A stretch of 64,000 bases of DNA from Colwellia hornerae (GTDB taxonomy: Bacteria > Pseudomonadota > Gammaproteobacteria > Enterobacterales > Alteromonadaceae), in NCBI RefSeq assembly GCF_007954355.1, contig NZ_VOLR01000014.1, positions 1 to 64,000 of the forward strand, read 5' to 3'. Position 1 is the stretch's first letter, and the number at the start of each line of letters is the position of its first letter. The position numbers and the translations under genes are program-made. Positions 10,687 through 22,007 of the stretch are shown here, piece by piece. Below the pieces are notes generated by a model, which was given only the letters and a program-made list of their open reading frames with translations, was not told where the DNA came from and searched no databases.

Positions 10687-11478
10687 ATGATAGATGTTGG
10701 CGTTAATTTAACAAATACGCGTTTTGATAAAGACCGTGATGAATTAATCGCGCGGGCTAAATCTGTTGGAATTACTGCTATGTTGGTCACGGGTACCAAT
10801 ATAGCTGAAAGCCATAAAGCTTTACAATTGTCTGCACAATATCCTGATTATCTTTATAGCACAGCAGGTGTGCATCCTCATGATGCCGATAATGTCAGTG
10901 ATGATTATTTACACGATATTAGAAGGTTAGCCAAACATAAAGCGGTAAAAGCGATTGGCGAATGTGGTTTAGATTTCAACCGTAATTTTTCAACGCCAAA
11001 GCAACAAGAAAAAGTATTTGCCGAACAAATCTCGTTAGCGGCAGAACTCCAGTTGCCACTTTTTCTTCACCAGCGAGATGCTTTTCCTGCTTGGTTTCAA
11101 TTACTTTCTCCTTACTTAACCGCTGTGCCCGCTATGGTTTCTCATTGTTTTACTGGTAATGCTGATGAGTTAGACCAATGCTTATCAGCAGGAATGTATA
11201 TTGGTATTACTGGCTGGGTTTGCGACGAGCGTCGCGGAAAACCATTACAAGCGCTTATACCATCAATTCCATTAGATAAGTTGATGATTGAAACCGATGC
11301 GCCATACTTAACGCCAAGAAGCATTAAGCCTAAACCTAAAAGCAGCCGAAACGAACCGGCCTATTTGCCATACGTTATAGAAAAACTTGCTGAATTATAC
11401 CAGTGCAATAATAACGATATTATTAATGCTACCAGTGAAAATGCACGAAAAGTTTTTAATTTAGGTGAGTTTCAATGA
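10687..11478 (+). CDS. tatD: TatD, metal-dependent 3'-5' DNase
   Basis: Member of the TatD hydrolase family, a DNase/quality-control enzyme not needed for Tat export. The 263-residue product has the TIM-barrel metal residues in GVHPHD, AIGECGLDFNRNFS, LFLHQRDAF, SHCFTG and IETDAPYL, and is closer to E. coli TatD than to YcfH or YjjV. Its last four bases overlap the start of the next gene, so the two are probably translated together. Confidence 0.94.
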   Translation: MIDVGVNLTNTRFDKDRDELIARAKSVGITAMLVTGTNIAESHKALQLSAQYPDYLYSTAGVHPHDADNVSDDYLHDIRRLAKHKAVKAIGECGLDFNRNFSTPKQQEKVFAEQISLAAELQLPLFLHQRDAFPAWFQLLSPYLTAVPAMVSHCFTGNADELDQCLSAGMYIGITGWVCDERRGKPLQALIPSIPLDKLMIETDAPYLTPRSIKPKPKSSRNEPAYLPYVIEKLAELYQCNNNDIINATSENARKVFNLGEFQ

Positions 11479-12314
11479 TTTCACTATTTAATCGTTCGAT
11501 TTCCTACCTTTTTATCGTCACAATATTAGTGTTGATGTTCACGACAATTCAGTTGGTTTTGCAATTTTCATCGCTAACCTTATTAATATTATTAACGGCT
11601 CTGTTAATGACACTATTAGTCTGTCTACAAGAAAAAAACACTACTAAATTTCATGATAATGTTACTGAAAATCAGCATGTTGAAAATGAAGTTCAAGATA
11701 ACGATGAGCTCGAAAGTAAAGTGCAAGAGCGTACTTTAGAACTCAACATTGCCTTGCAAGAACTCGAAGAAGTTAATAAAGAGTTGGAAGAAAAGAATAC
11801 GTTAGACGAGCTGACCGGTTTATATAACCGCAGATTCTATGATCAAAAAATACTGGCTGAATATCGACGTAGTCGCCGTAATTTAACGCCCTTGAGCTTA
11901 TTGGTTATTGATATCGATCATTTCAAAACAGTGAATGATAATTATGGTCATTTAGCTGGTGACGAATGTTTAGTCGCGGTTGCTGCTTGCATTAAAAGTT
12001 GCTTGCGGCGCAGTGCTGATATTAGTTGTCGTTATGGTGGTGAAGAGTTTTGTTTAATATTACCCGAAACCGACAGCAAGGGCGCAATGGCGCTTGCTGA
12101 GGAATTAAGGGAAAGTATTGCCAGCTGCCAAGTTAGCTATAACGACATCATCATAAATTTAACCATTAGCTGTGGCATTAGCACTTATTTACAACAAAAA
12201 GATGTTCAAGCTGAGCATCTCTTTGTCGTAGCAGATCAAGCCTTATATCAAGCAAAACATAATGGCCGCAATCAAGTGATTCAACAAGATTTTGTAAAAG
12301 TTAGTGATATTTAA
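11475..12314 (+). CDS. Membrane-anchored GGDEF diguanylate cyclase
   Basis: The 279-residue protein has two N-terminal membrane spans (about 8-50), a coiled coil (about 75-110, ELEEVNKELEEKN) and a C-terminal GGDEF domain. The active-site loop is CRYGGEEF, a permitted variant, and RSAD occupies the RxxD inhibitory site, so feedback-inhibited c-di-GMP synthesis is expected. It starts on ATGA, overlapping the tatD stop by four bases. No sensory domain other than the membrane segment is visible. hemB follows after 39 bases. Confidence 0.92.
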   Translation: MISLFNRSISYLFIVTILVLMFTTIQLVLQFSSLTLLILLTALLMTLLVCLQEKNTTKFHDNVTENQHVENEVQDNDELESKVQERTLELNIALQELEEVNKELEEKNTLDELTGLYNRRFYDQKILAEYRRSRRNLTPLSLLVIDIDHFKTVNDNYGHLAGDECLVAVAACIKSCLRRSADISCRYGGEEFCLILPETDSKGAMALAEELRESIASCQVSYNDIIINLTISCGISTYLQQKDVQAEHLFVVADQALYQAKHNGRNQVIQQDFVKVSDI

Positions 12315-13373
<1,059 letters not shown>

Positions 13374-13495
13374 CTTTATCACTTAGCCTTAAAGGTGCTA
13401 AGCGTAAAAATCGTACTTTGCAATGGCATAAGTAGATAGTAAAAATATATAGGCAAACGACTTATTCTATTAGCTGATGTGTTTTAGCTGATAGA

Positions 13496-14380
13496 ATGAC
13501 TTGTTTAATTTTACTAAATCGAGCATTAATGCCCAGTCACAAACAGTCATTATTTTCACTGCATAGTGCGGTGTTACTTTTCGCTATATCGGGTCTTTTT
13601 GCTAAGTGGCTAAATATGCCAGCCAGCCATATTGTTTTTGGCCGTGCTGCTTTTGCCGCGGCGACTATCGCACTCTTTGTTTTGCTGATAAGAAAACAAT
13701 CACTAAGGGTTGAAAAGTCACTGCTACTGCCGCTTGCTTTTACCGGTTTAGTTTTAGCTTTTCATTGGGGCAGCTTCTTTTATGCTATTCAGGTATCAAG
13801 TGTCGCAATTGGCTTGATCACTTTTGCAACTTTTCCTGTTTTTGTTAGCTTTTTAGAGCCGATGTTTTTCAAAGAAAAATTTCATTATCAGGCATTATTA
13901 CAGGCCTTACTCACTGTTGTTGGTATCCTATTTATTTTACCACTTAACCATTTAAGTGCCGGTGATATCGAAGGGGTGATATGGGGAATGACATCGGCAA
14001 TGAGTTTTGCTTTGTTAACACTGTTAAATCGAAAATTTGTTGCTAAAACCTCGGCTAAAAAAGTGGCATTTTATCAAAATGCGTGTGCTACGGTATGCTT
14101 ATTACCCCTGATGTTTTTATATCCGATCACCATATCTTACCAACAGTTGTCGGTATTAATTATTTTAGGTGTTCTTTTTACGGCTGTTGCTCATACATTA
14201 TTTAATCATTCTCTAAAAGTTGTTAAAGCGCAAACAGCAAGTATCGCGGTAAGTTTAGAGCCTATCTACGGTTCTATAGCGGCATATTTTCTTTTAGGCG
14301 AACAAATAACTGTAATGATGGTAATAGGTGGTAGTATTGTTATTTTTACCAATCTTTGGGCATCTAAAACCAATAGCTAA
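13496..14380 (+). CDS. EamA/DMT-family transporter
   Basis: A 294-residue polytopic protein with about ten hydrophobic spans and the duplicated EamA architecture (first half ending near PLNHLSAG, second beginning IEGVIWGMTSAMSFALLTLLNRKF). The signature stretch SIAVSLEPIYGSIAAYFLLGE is typical of drug/metabolite exporters. The first ATG is used; one at 13529 (MPSHKQS) is also possible. The substrate cannot be inferred. It is convergent with gppA, and the 120 bases before it separate it from hemB. Confidence 0.85.
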   Translation: MTCLILLNRALMPSHKQSLFSLHSAVLLFAISGLFAKWLNMPASHIVFGRAAFAAATIALFVLLIRKQSLRVEKSLLLPLAFTGLVLAFHWGSFFYAIQVSSVAIGLITFATFPVFVSFLEPMFFKEKFHYQALLQALLTVVGILFILPLNHLSAGDIEGVIWGMTSAMSFALLTLLNRKFVAKTSAKKVAFYQNACATVCLLPLMFLYPITISYQQLSVLIILGVLFTAVAHTLFNHSLKVVKAQTASIAVSLEPIYGSIAAYFLLGEQITVMMVIGGSIVIFTNLWASKTNS

Positions 14381-14464
14381 TGGTCACTAAAGATCGATAT
14401 TTAAGTGTGTTATTGACCTTTGCAGAGCAGATACCAAACGATAAATAAATTGTTATTTAGGGGC

Positions 14465-15991
14465 TTATTGAGTCTCACAAAAGATGTTAAGTGATAAATG
14501 AAGCTGTGTTAAATGGGCACTTTCTTGGAGCAGTTCGTCAGCGATAAGGGGGTGTGTAGCAAGCCAAGTCGTTGGTAAACATAAATTGATAATGTCATCA
14601 GACTTACTTTTAATAATAGCGGTTTGATAATCGGGTAAAGCATCATCTTTGCGGCGTCGACATAAAATGATGGCTAAACGTAAAATAACTAACAGGTAGC
14701 TTGCTTGCTGAAAATTTACTGCCGTTTGATTTCGTAGCAAATCGACATCAATGTCACCTTTGTGTAATAAAACTAAGCTGACTAGCAATTGTCGTTCTAT
14801 TTGGTTAAAGCCAGGTAAATCTGCGTGTTGTAATATGTAAGCACCATGGCGTTGATGCTGCTTAAACTCTAATAACAAACCAATTTCATGTAAATCACAG
14901 GCAGCATTTAATAATGCCAAGCTGTTTTCTTCATCTAATGACCAAGACTTTTTGTAGGTATGAAATAAGCTCGTCGCTTGCTTTTGTATCCGCTTAGCAT
15001 GTTGGTTATCAATATGAAATTTTTCAGTGAGAGAATTAATCGTACCCTGTCGAATACTCATATCTATATTTTCAGGTAGCATGCTGTAAAGTAAACCTTC
15101 ACGTAAAGCACCGCTTGATAACTGAATATTCTCAATGGTGAAACATTCAATGACGGCAATTAAAATAGCGACGCCACTGGCTATAACCGGCGATCTTTCC
15201 TGGCTAAGCCCAGCAATCTTAATTTCACTTATTGTTTTACATTGCATTAACTGTTGTTGAATGGTCTGTAAGAAAAGCAGATTAACGCCAGTACTTTTAT
15301 GGGTAAATTGTTGCATTTCGGTGAGGGCTTGCATAGTGCCAGAGCCACTTAATACTAACTTCCAACCTGTCTCTTTAAAACGCTCAACTAAAGGAAGGAT
15401 TACTTTTTTTGCTGCAGCTGTAGCAAGAGCAAAATTTTCAGCCGTTAATTTATTATCAGAGAAATAACGGCTATTAAAAGTGACACAGCCAATATTTAAG
15501 CTTTCAACTTGTTTAGTGACAAAGCCATCACCTAAAATAAGCTCAGTACTTGCGCCGCCAATATCAATAACAAAGCGTTGTTTAGCACCACAACTGGTAT
15601 GTGCTACTCCTAAATAAATATTTTTAGCTTCTTGTTTGCCACTGAGTAGCTTTATTGGTTGTCCTAAAATCTTATTGGCTTGCGTTAAAAACTCTTCACG
15701 ATTTTTAGCAAGACGTAGGGTTGCTGTCGCAACAATACGGACATTTTTTTGAGGAATATCTTGCAGCCGTTCAGCGAAGAAGCTTAAACATTCAAGCCCT
15801 CGGGCAATAGCGGCTTGGCTAAGTTGGTTGTCTGAATTTAAACCGGAGGCTAAACGCACTTTACGTTTAACTTTATCAACCACCTGAACACTATTTGCTA
15901 GCTGTCGGGTGATCAACATATGAAAGCTGTTTGAACCTAAATCGATCACCGCATAAAGAGGTGTTGAAATCTCAGTATGGGTGATCGTCAT
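14465..15991 (-). CDS. gppA: GppA/Ppx-family phosphatase (pppGpp or polyphosphate)
   Basis: The family converts pppGpp to ppGpp or degrades polyphosphate. The 508-residue product has the ASKHA ATPase fold with DLGSNSFHM near the N-terminus and FVIDIGGASTELILGDG around residue 150, followed by a C-terminal HD-like helical domain (residues about 320-500) with DLHEIG. Position next to rhlB and near trxA-rho matches gppA of E. coli, so that symbol is used on synteny. rhlB ends six bases upstream, so the two form an operon. The preferred substrate is not proven by sequence. Confidence 0.9.
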   Translation of the reverse strand: MTITHTEISTPLYAVIDLGSNSFHMLITRQLANSVQVVDKVKRKVRLASGLNSDNQLSQAAIARGLECLSFFAERLQDIPQKNVRIVATATLRLAKNREEFLTQANKILGQPIKLLSGKQEAKNIYLGVAHTSCGAKQRFVIDIGGASTELILGDGFVTKQVESLNIGCVTFNSRYFSDNKLTAENFALATAAAKKVILPLVERFKETGWKLVLSGSGTMQALTEMQQFTHKSTGVNLLFLQTIQQQLMQCKTISEIKIAGLSQERSPVIASGVAILIAVIECFTIENIQLSSGALREGLLYSMLPENIDMSIRQGTINSLTEKFHIDNQHAKRIQKQATSLFHTYKKSWSLDEENSLALLNAACDLHEIGLLLEFKQHQRHGAYILQHADLPGFNQIERQLLVSLVLLHKGDIDVDLLRNQTAVNFQQASYLLVILRLAIILCRRRKDDALPDYQTAIIKSKSDDIINLCLPTTWLATHPLIADELLQESAHLTQLHLSLNIFCETQ

Positions 15992-15997
15992 AGCTGC

Positions 15998-17260
15998 CTA
16001 GTAGCGACGCTGGTTGTTACCACCCGTTCTACCACGATTTTGTCCACCATTTTGAGGCTTATGGCGACGAGGACGAGGTTTAGGGGTAGGGAAGTCTGTT
16101 AATAACGCATCTTGATTATATTTACTTACTGGTAAGGCATGTTCAATATAAGTTTCGATAGGAGGTAAGTTAAAAACGTAACCTTCACAGGCAAAACTAA
16201 TGGCATGACCGGTTGCACCAGCACGACCAGTACGGCCTATGCGATGAACATAATCTTCACAATCATCGGGTAAATCATAATTAAATACATGACTAACGCT
16301 AGGAATATGTAAACCACGTGCAGCAACATCGGTTGCAACAAGAATATCTAATTCTCCGGCACTGAATTGCTCAAGAATTTTTAAACGTTTCTTTTGTGGT
16401 ACATCGCCAGTTAATAAACCAACGCGAATGTTATCTATTTCTAAATGTGAATATACCTTTTCACAAACATGTTTAGTATTGGCAAAAATGATCGCTTTTT
16501 CAGGCCACTCTTCTTCAATTAATGTTTGTAATAAAGCCATTTTATCTTCGTTTGAAGGATAAAATAATTCTTCAGAAATTCGAGTGTTTGTTTTTTGTTC
16601 TGGCGCGATTTCAACACTTTCAGGCTCATTCATGTGTTCAAATGCAAGTTCTTTTACACGAAAAGACAAGGTCGCTGAAAACAACATACTTAAACGTGCT
16701 GTTGCAGCAGGCATGCGATTAAACATGTATCGAATGTCTTTAATAAAACCCAAGTCGAACATACGATCGGCTTCATCAAGTACAACAACTTCAATGTTAT
16801 TAAGGTTATAGATGCCTTGTTTCATGTAATCGAGTAAACGACCACAAGTACCAATAAGAATGTCAACGCCAGCTTCAAGCTCTAAACGTTGGCTTTCATA
16901 GCCTTCACCACCATAAACTACGCCTAAACGTAAGCCGGTGCTTTTTGCCATTTCTTTAGCATCGCGGTGAATTTGAACCGCTAATTCACGTGTTGGTGCC
17001 ATAATCAGCGCACGTGGTTGATTATGCTTAGGATCTGGTTTTTGTAATAAGTGATGAAAGGTTGCAGCTAAAAAGGCGATTGTTTTACCTTCGCCAGTTT
17101 GTGCTTGGCCTGCAATATCAGTACCTTTCAATAAAATGGGCAAAGATTGCTCTTGAATTGAAGTGCAATACTCAAAGCCCATAGCGTCAAGACCTGCGAC
17201 AACTTTTGCGTCGAGGTTAAGTTCTGAGAACTTAGTTTCAGTTAAGTGTGTTTTATTCAT
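15998..17260 (-). CDS. rhlB: RhlB, DEAD-box RNA helicase of the degradosome
   Basis: ATP-dependent RNA helicase that works with RNase E. The approximately 420-residue protein has Q motif ([13 protein letters not shown]), motif [19 protein letters not shown] ([11 protein letters not shown]), SAT (LFSATL), and motif [12 protein letters not shown], then a basic Arg/Gly/Asn-rich tail. Motif I has Glu where E. coli has Thr (GEGKT against GTGKT). The start MNKTHLTE at 17260 matches E. coli RhlB and is preferred to the ATG two codons earlier. It is divergent from trxA. Confidence 0.95.
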   Translation of the reverse strand: MNKTHLTETKFSELNLDAKVVAGLDAMGFEYCTSIQEQSLPILLKGTDIAGQAQTGEGKTIAFLAATFHHLLQKPDPKHNQPRALIMAPTRELAVQIHRDAKEMAKSTGLRLGVVYGGEGYESQRLELEAGVDILIGTCGRLLDYMKQGIYNLNNIEVVVLDEADRMFDLGFIKDIRYMFNRMPAATARLSMLFSATLSFRVKELAFEHMNEPESVEIAPEQKTNTRISEELFYPSNEDKMALLQTLIEEEWPEKAIIFANTKHVCEKVYSHLEIDNIRVGLLTGDVPQKKRLKILEQFSAGELDILVATDVAARGLHIPSVSHVFNYDLPDDCEDYVHRIGRTGRAGATGHAISFACEGYVFNLPPIETYIEHALPVSKYNQDALLTDFPTPKPRPRRHKPQNGGQNRGRTGGNNQRRY

Positions 17261-17437
17261 GCGCACAGCTTAACAGGTTATATTGTTAATAAAAAACGGT
17301 ATCGAGCAAATGTATTCATAAATACTTAATTAATGTTAGAAATAGCCAACAGTTATAAGATCAAAGTTGGTAATTCATTATGATGGCGTTATAATCCCCA
17401 GCAATTGGCAAAATGCCACCATTTAACGGAGATACAA

Positions 17438-17764
17438 ATGAGCGATAGAATTGTTCAGTTAACAGATGACAGTTTTGATACTGACGTAATTACCGCCTCA
17501 GGCCTTATATTAGTCGATTTTTGGGCTGAATGGTGTGGTCCTTGTAAAATGATTGCACCTTTATTAAATGACATTGCAGAAGAATATGCAGGTCAAGTAA
17601 CTGTTGGTAAATTAAATATCGATCAAAATTCAATTACTCCACCTAAATATGGTATTCGTGGTATTCCTACGTTATTGCTATTTAAAGATGGCGCAGTCGC
17701 TGATACTAAGGTCGGCGCATTATCTAAAACTCAATTAAAAGAGTTTATTGATAATAATTTATAA
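17438..17764 (+). CDS. trxA: Thioredoxin 1
   Basis: General disulfide reductase and electron donor. The 108-residue protein has the WCGPCK active site, the cis-Pro loop [10 protein letters not shown] and normal length. An ACGGAG ribosome site precedes ATG 17438; the longer frame from a TTG at 17405 adds 11 residues not found in the family and is rejected. It is divergent from rhlB and followed by a terminator before rho, as in E. coli. Confidence 0.97.
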   Translation: MSDRIVQLTDDSFDTDVITASGLILVDFWAEWCGPCKMIAPLLNDIAEEYAGQVTVGKLNIDQNSITPPKYGIRGIPTLLLFKDGAVADTKVGALSKTQLKEFIDNNL

Positions 17765-17772
17765 GTTTTCAT

Positions 17773-17802
17773 AAAAAGGTTCGTATTTACGAGCCTTTTT
17801 TG
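17773..17802 (+). terminator. Terminator after trxA
   Basis: Hairpin AAAAGGTTCGTA / TACGAGCCTTTT with one G-T pair, a two-base loop and a T run begins ten bases after the trxA stop. Confidence 0.85.
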
Positions 17803-17978
17803 TATATATTAGCTTAATAATTAAAGAAGAAAGCCATAGATCAAATTTTGATCCTTTACCTGATTAAATTTTAGTGCTAAATTTAGCTTTCTAATGAACC
17901 ACATTTCAAACCAAACTCCAATTTCAATGATGCCAACAGGCAAACTCACTTCAATATAAATAGTTAAAGAACCCCACT

Positions 17979-19238
17979 ATGAACCTGATCGAACTTAAAG
18001 AAAAACCAATAAGCGAACTTGTCGAGCTTGCCGCATCTATGAAGCTTGATAATTTAGGCCGCAATCGTAAACAAGACATAATTTTTGCTATATTAAATGC
18101 CCATGCCGAAAACGATAATGATATTTTTGGTGGCGGTGTTTTAGAAATTTTACAAGACGGCTTTGGTTTTTTGCGTTCTTCAGATTCCTCATACTTAGCG
18201 GGACCTGATGATATTTATGTTTCACCGAGTCAAATTCGCCGTTTTAGTATGCGTACTGGTGATACTATTCACGGAAAAATTCGTCCACCTAAAAAAGGTG
18301 AACGTTATTTTGCGCTATTAAAAGTCGCAGAAGTCAATTTTGACAAGCCAGAAAATGTTCGCAACAAAATACTCTTTGAAAATTTAACGCCTATTCATCC
18401 TGATCAGCGTTTAATCATGGAACGTGGTAACGGCTCAACCGAAGATATTACCGCACGTGTTTTAGATTTAGCTTCTCCAATTGGTAAAGGACAACGTGGT
18501 TTAATTGTTGCCCCACCAAAAGCCGGTAAAACCTTATTACTTCAAAACATTGCGCAAAGTATTGCTCATAACCATCCTGATGCCGAGTTAATGGTCTTGC
18601 TTATTGATGAGCGTCCGGAAGAAGTGACAGAAATGCAGCGCTTGGTAAAAGGCGAAGTCATTGCATCAACGTTTGATGAACCAGCAAACCGTCATGTACA
18701 AGTAGCTGAAATGGTTATTGAAAAAGCGAAGCGTTTAGTTGAACATAAAAAAGATGTTGTTATTTTACTCGACTCAATCACGCGATTAGCTCGAGCTTAT
18801 AATACGGTTATTCCATCATCAGGTAAAATTCTTACTGGTGGTGTTGATGCTAATGCTTTACATCGTCCAAAACGCTTTTTTGGTGCAGCACGTAACATTG
18901 AACACGGTGGTAGTTTAACGATTATCGCCACAGCGCTAGTAGAAACTGGCTCTAAGATGGATGAAGTTATTTACGAAGAGTTTAAAGGTACCGGTAACAT
19001 GGAACTACACCTTTCTCGTAAAGTGTCTGAAAAACGTGTTTTCCCAGCGATTAATATTAATCGCAGTGGTACTCGCCGTGAAGAACTCATCACTAAACCT
19101 GCTGAATTACAGAAAATGTGGATTTTACGTAAAATCGTTCATGAAATGGATGAAGTTGGCGCGATTGAGTTTCTTATCGATAAACTAGCGATGACTAAAA
19201 CGAATAACGAATTTTTTGACTCTATGAAACGTAAATAG
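17979..19238 (+). CDS. rho: Transcription termination factor Rho
   Basis: Hexameric RNA helicase that ends transcription. The 419-residue product has the N-terminal RNA-binding cold-shock-like domain ([15 protein letters not shown]), Walker A APPKAGKT, Walker [17 protein letters not shown], and the Q/R-loop region around [21 protein letters not shown]. Length and motifs equal those of E. coli Rho. The 214-base leader after the trxA terminator would hold the promoter and any autoregulatory site, but I cannot point to one. Confidence 0.98.
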   Translation: MNLIELKEKPISELVELAASMKLDNLGRNRKQDIIFAILNAHAENDNDIFGGGVLEILQDGFGFLRSSDSSYLAGPDDIYVSPSQIRRFSMRTGDTIHGKIRPPKKGERYFALLKVAEVNFDKPENVRNKILFENLTPIHPDQRLIMERGNGSTEDITARVLDLASPIGKGQRGLIVAPPKAGKTLLLQNIAQSIAHNHPDAELMVLLIDERPEEVTEMQRLVKGEVIASTFDEPANRHVQVAEMVIEKAKRLVEHKKDVVILLDSITRLARAYNTVIPSSGKILTGGVDANALHRPKRFFGAARNIEHGGSLTIIATALVETGSKMDEVIYEEFKGTGNMELHLSRKVSEKRVFPAININRSGTRREELITKPAELQKMWILRKIVHEMDEVGAIEFLIDKLAMTKTNNEFFDSMKRK

Positions 19239-19295
19239 TTTATTGGTCGCTCATTCACATTCGTGAGATTGCGACAAACCGTACATCCTGTACAT

Positions 19296-19330
19296 AAACG
19301 CCAGCGTTAGCAATAACGACTGGCGTTTTT
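19296..19330 (+). terminator. Terminator after rho
   Basis: Outer arms AAACGCCAG / CTGGCGTTT enclose an inner stem GTTA/TAAC capped by a GCAA tetraloop and are followed by five T. It lies 57 bases after the rho stop and before ubiD. Confidence 0.9.
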
Positions 19331-19376
19331 GCTTAAAACACTGTCAAATTATTAAGTGGGTAAGTGATTTAAATTT

Positions 19377-20879
19377 ATGAAATATAGTGACTTAAGAGAC
19401 TTTATTAAGCAGTTAGAAAAAATAGGCCAGCTCAAGCGTATTTCTCAGCCTATTTCTACAGACTTAACGATGACCGAAATCAGTGACCGTACCTTGCGCG
19501 CAGAGGGGCCAGCGTTACTGTTTGAAAACCCCGTTGATAAAAATGGTGTTCCACACGGCATGCCAGTACTAACCAACTTGTTTGGTACCCCTGATCGGGT
19601 TGCCTTGGCTATGGGGCAACCCGATGTACGAGCCTTGCGTGATGTTGGCAAATTACTGGCTATGTTAAAAGAGCCAGAGCCTCCGAAAGGATTTCGTGAC
19701 GCGATAAGTAAAATTCCGGTCTATAAGCAAGTCTTAAATATGCCGGTAAAGGTCATTAAAAAGCCATTATGCCAGCAAGTTATTATTGAGGGTGCTGATG
19801 TAGATTTAACTAAGCTACCTATTCAAAAGTGTTGGCCAGGTGATGTTGCTCCTTTAATTACTTGGGGATTAACCGTGACACGCGGCCCTCATAAAGAACG
19901 TCAAAATTTAGGTATTTATCGCCAGCAATTAATCAGTAAAAATAAAATTATTATGCGTTGGCTATCACATCGTGGTGGCGCATTAGATTTTCAAGAATTT
20001 AAGCAAACTAATCCCGGTGAGAAATACCCTATTTCTGTCGCTTTAGGGGCAGACCCTGCCACTATTTTAGGTGCGGTAACGCCCGTTCCTGATACCTTGT
20101 CAGAGTATGCTTTTGCCGGTTTACTCCGTGGCGCTAAAACAGAAGTGGCAAAATGTATTAGTAACGATTTAGAAGTACCTGCGACCGCTGAGATTATTTT
20201 AGAGGGGTACTTAGACCCTGCTGAGGTTGCTCCAGAGGGGCCATATGGCGATCATACCGGTTATTATAATGAAGTTGATAACTTCCCTGTGATGACAGTT
20301 ACCCATATCACCCATCGTAAAGACCCTATTTATCACAGTACTTATACCGGACGTCCACCCGATGAGCCAGCTATTTTAGGTGTGGCATTAAATGAAGTGT
20401 TTGTGCCTATTTTACAGAAACAATTTCCTGAAATTCAGGATTTCTATTTACCACCAGAAGGTTGCTCATATCGCTTGGCGATTGTTACCATTAAAAAGCA
20501 ATATGCAGGACATGCAAAACGCGTAATGATGGGGGTTTGGTCTTTTTTACGGCAATTTATGTATACTAAGTTCGTAATTGTTTGTGATGATGATATTAAT
20601 GCCCGTGATTGGAAAGACGTAATTTGGGCAATGACTACACGGATGGATCCAAGTCGTGATACGGTATTAATTGAAAATACACCCATAGATTATTTAGATT
20701 TTGCCTCACCGGTTTCTGGTTTAGGTTCAAAAATGGGCATGGATGCAACAAACAAATGGCCAGGTGAAACAAATCGCGAATGGGGTGAGCCCATTGTAAT
20801 GACCGAAGAAATTAAAGCAGATGTTGATAATATTTGGGATGAACTTAATATTTTTCCAGCAACTGATAAAAAGAGCTAG
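19377..20879 (+). CDS. ubiD: UbiD, 4-hydroxy-3-polyprenylbenzoate decarboxylase
   Basis: prFMN-dependent decarboxylase of ubiquinone synthesis. The 500-residue product starts [22 protein letters not shown] and contains the typical [19 protein letters not shown] segment and [11 protein letters not shown]-like C-terminal segment ([16 protein letters not shown]). Length matches E. coli UbiD. It is followed by fre after 53 bases, the same pairing as in E. coli. Confidence 0.97.
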   Translation: MKYSDLRDFIKQLEKIGQLKRISQPISTDLTMTEISDRTLRAEGPALLFENPVDKNGVPHGMPVLTNLFGTPDRVALAMGQPDVRALRDVGKLLAMLKEPEPPKGFRDAISKIPVYKQVLNMPVKVIKKPLCQQVIIEGADVDLTKLPIQKCWPGDVAPLITWGLTVTRGPHKERQNLGIYRQQLISKNKIIMRWLSHRGGALDFQEFKQTNPGEKYPISVALGADPATILGAVTPVPDTLSEYAFAGLLRGAKTEVAKCISNDLEVPATAEIILEGYLDPAEVAPEGPYGDHTGYYNEVDNFPVMTVTHITHRKDPIYHSTYTGRPPDEPAILGVALNEVFVPILQKQFPEIQDFYLPPEGCSYRLAIVTIKKQYAGHAKRVMMGVWSFLRQFMYTKFVIVCDDDINARDWKDVIWAMTTRMDPSRDTVLIENTPIDYLDFASPVSGLGSKMGMDATNKWPGETNREWGEPIVMTEEIKADVDNIWDELNIFPATDKKS

Positions 20880-20932
20880 TAACTGTTATCCTAAACCCGC
20901 TTTAGGATCTGAATAATGAAAGGTTTAAATAA

Positions 20933-21628
20933 ATGAATAAAATTAAGTGTCAGGTAGAATCATTAACATCACTGACAGAGTTTGTTTATAAAGTGCTATT
21001 AAAGCCAAGTGAGCAAATCGATTTTCAAGCCGGCCAATACTTAAACTTTGTGATGAGTGAGGAGGATAAACGTCCATTCTCTATAGCCAGTGCACCAAAT
21101 GCTGAATTAATTGAACTACAAATCGGTGCTTCTGGTGCTGACAGTTATCCAATGCAAGTTATTGAGCATATTAAAGCCAATAATACCGTTACTGTTGAGA
21201 TGCCACTAGGTAATGCGCAGCTGCGCAGTGAAAGTGAACGTCCGCTTTTGCTCTTGGCGGGCGGAACAGGCTTTTCTTATATAAAATCTATGTACGAATT
21301 ATTAGCGTCACAAAACTCATCACGAAAAGTTGTTGTTTATTGGGGATTACGTGATCAAAATGCTTGTTATGAACTAGAAAAAACAGCTAAAATTATTGCT
21401 GGTTTAGAAAATGGTGCTTTTCATCCCGTCGTAGAGAACCCTGATGACAATTGGCAAGGGCAAGTTGGCATGGTTCACCACGTTGTGATGAAGGATATTA
21501 AAAATTTAGCAGATTATGATATTTATCTGGCGGGTCGTTTTGATATGGTGGGAGCAGTTCGTACTGACTTTTTAGCGCAAGGTGCCTTAGTTGAACATAT
21601 GTTCGCTGATGCTTTTGCCTATATTTAA
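20933..21628 (+). CDS. fre: Fre, NAD(P)H-flavin reductase
   Basis: Reduces free flavins with NAD(P)H; the reduced flavin feeds other enzymes. The 231-residue protein has the flavin-binding RPFSIASAPN motif near residue 45, a nucleotide-binding LLLLAGGTGFSYIKSM near 105, and the typical C-terminal MFADAFAYI. No iron-sulfur domain is present, so it is Fre rather than a ferredoxin-type reductase. It probably shares a transcript with ubiD and is closed by the terminator after it. Confidence 0.95.
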   Translation: MNKIKCQVESLTSLTEFVYKVLLKPSEQIDFQAGQYLNFVMSEEDKRPFSIASAPNAELIELQIGASGADSYPMQVIEHIKANNTVTVEMPLGNAQLRSESERPLLLLAGGTGFSYIKSMYELLASQNSSRKVVVYWGLRDQNACYELEKTAKIIAGLENGAFHPVVENPDDNWQGQVGMVHHVVMKDIKNLADYDIYLAGRFDMVGAVRTDFLAQGALVEHMFADAFAYI

Positions 21629-21659
21629 TATTAGATAAAGTTTTAGATGAATTACCGAT

Positions 21660-21684
21660 AAAGCCATCATACCGATGGCTTTTA
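21660..21684 (+). terminator. Terminator between fre and arfA
   Basis: AAAGCCATC and GATGGCTTT with a five-base loop (ATACC), followed by a short T-rich stretch. It isolates arfA from ubiD-fre. Confidence 0.8.
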
Positions 21685-21703
21685 TGATTAAAGAGTAAAG
21701 TTA

Positions 21704-21907
21704 ATGAGTAAAAATAAACAGGGTCAAGTATTGCAAAATGCTATAGCAACAGACTTAGGACGAGGGAAAATCAAAGATAATTTTTTTGCGGCTATTGTCA
21801 CATCGAAAATTTATAAACTGCAGGTTGTGCAGGCTAAAAAAGGTAAAGGGTCATTCAAACGTAGCAACAAACATCAAGGTAGAGAACCTTATTTAATAAA
21901 TGCTTAG
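21704..21907 (+). CDS. arfA: ArfA, alternative ribosome-rescue factor
   Basis: Rescues ribosomes stalled on messages lacking a stop codon, by recruiting release factor 2, as a backup to tmRNA. The 67-residue, strongly basic product has the ArfA core: an N-terminal GQVLQNAIATDLG like GQIKDNAIEALLH of E. coli ArfA, and KKGKGSFKRSNKHQGREP like the KKGKGSYMRKGKH block. The last six codons and the stop are inside a long hairpin (next feature), the arrangement that makes ArfA synthesis depend on stop-codon loss. The gene is flanked by terminators and is monocistronic. Identity rests on the short motif match and the hairpin together. Confidence 0.88.
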   Translation: MSKNKQGQVLQNAIATDLGRGKIKDNFFAAIVTSKIYKLQVVQAKKGKGSFKRSNKHQGREPYLINA

Positions 21908-21931
21908 TGCGTGAGTATTTATTAAATAAGG
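21887..21931 (+). promoter_or_regulatory. arfA stop-codon hairpin (predicted RNase III site)
   Basis: CCTTATTTAATAAATGCT (21887-21904) pairs with AGTATTTATTAAATAAGG (21914-21931): 18 pairs, all Watson-Crick except one G-U. The nine-base loop begins with the TAG stop of arfA. Cleavage in this stem by a double-strand RNase would remove the stop codon and create a non-stop message. E. coli arfA is controlled by RNase III in just this way, with tmRNA then degrading the peptide; here the mechanism is inferred from the structure. Confidence 0.85.
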
Positions 21932-21941
21932 CTTTGTGAAG

Positions 21942-21983
21942 ATAGTCATCAGGGTAGGAGTGATGATGGCTATTTTATTTTTT
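21942..21983 (+). terminator. Rho-independent terminator after arfA
   Basis: ATAGTCATCA (21942-21951) pairs with TGATGGCTAT (21964-21973), ten pairs with one G-U and a 12-base loop, followed by TTTATTTTTTT. It is separate from the stop-codon hairpin eleven bases upstream. Confidence 0.8.
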
Positions 21984-22007
21984 ATAATGACTTACGATAT
22001 CAAGTAG

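Noticed and set aside
17405-17437. Longer trxA frame from a TTG
   Set aside because: Thioredoxin starts with [13 protein letters not shown] and a good ribosome site precedes 17438.
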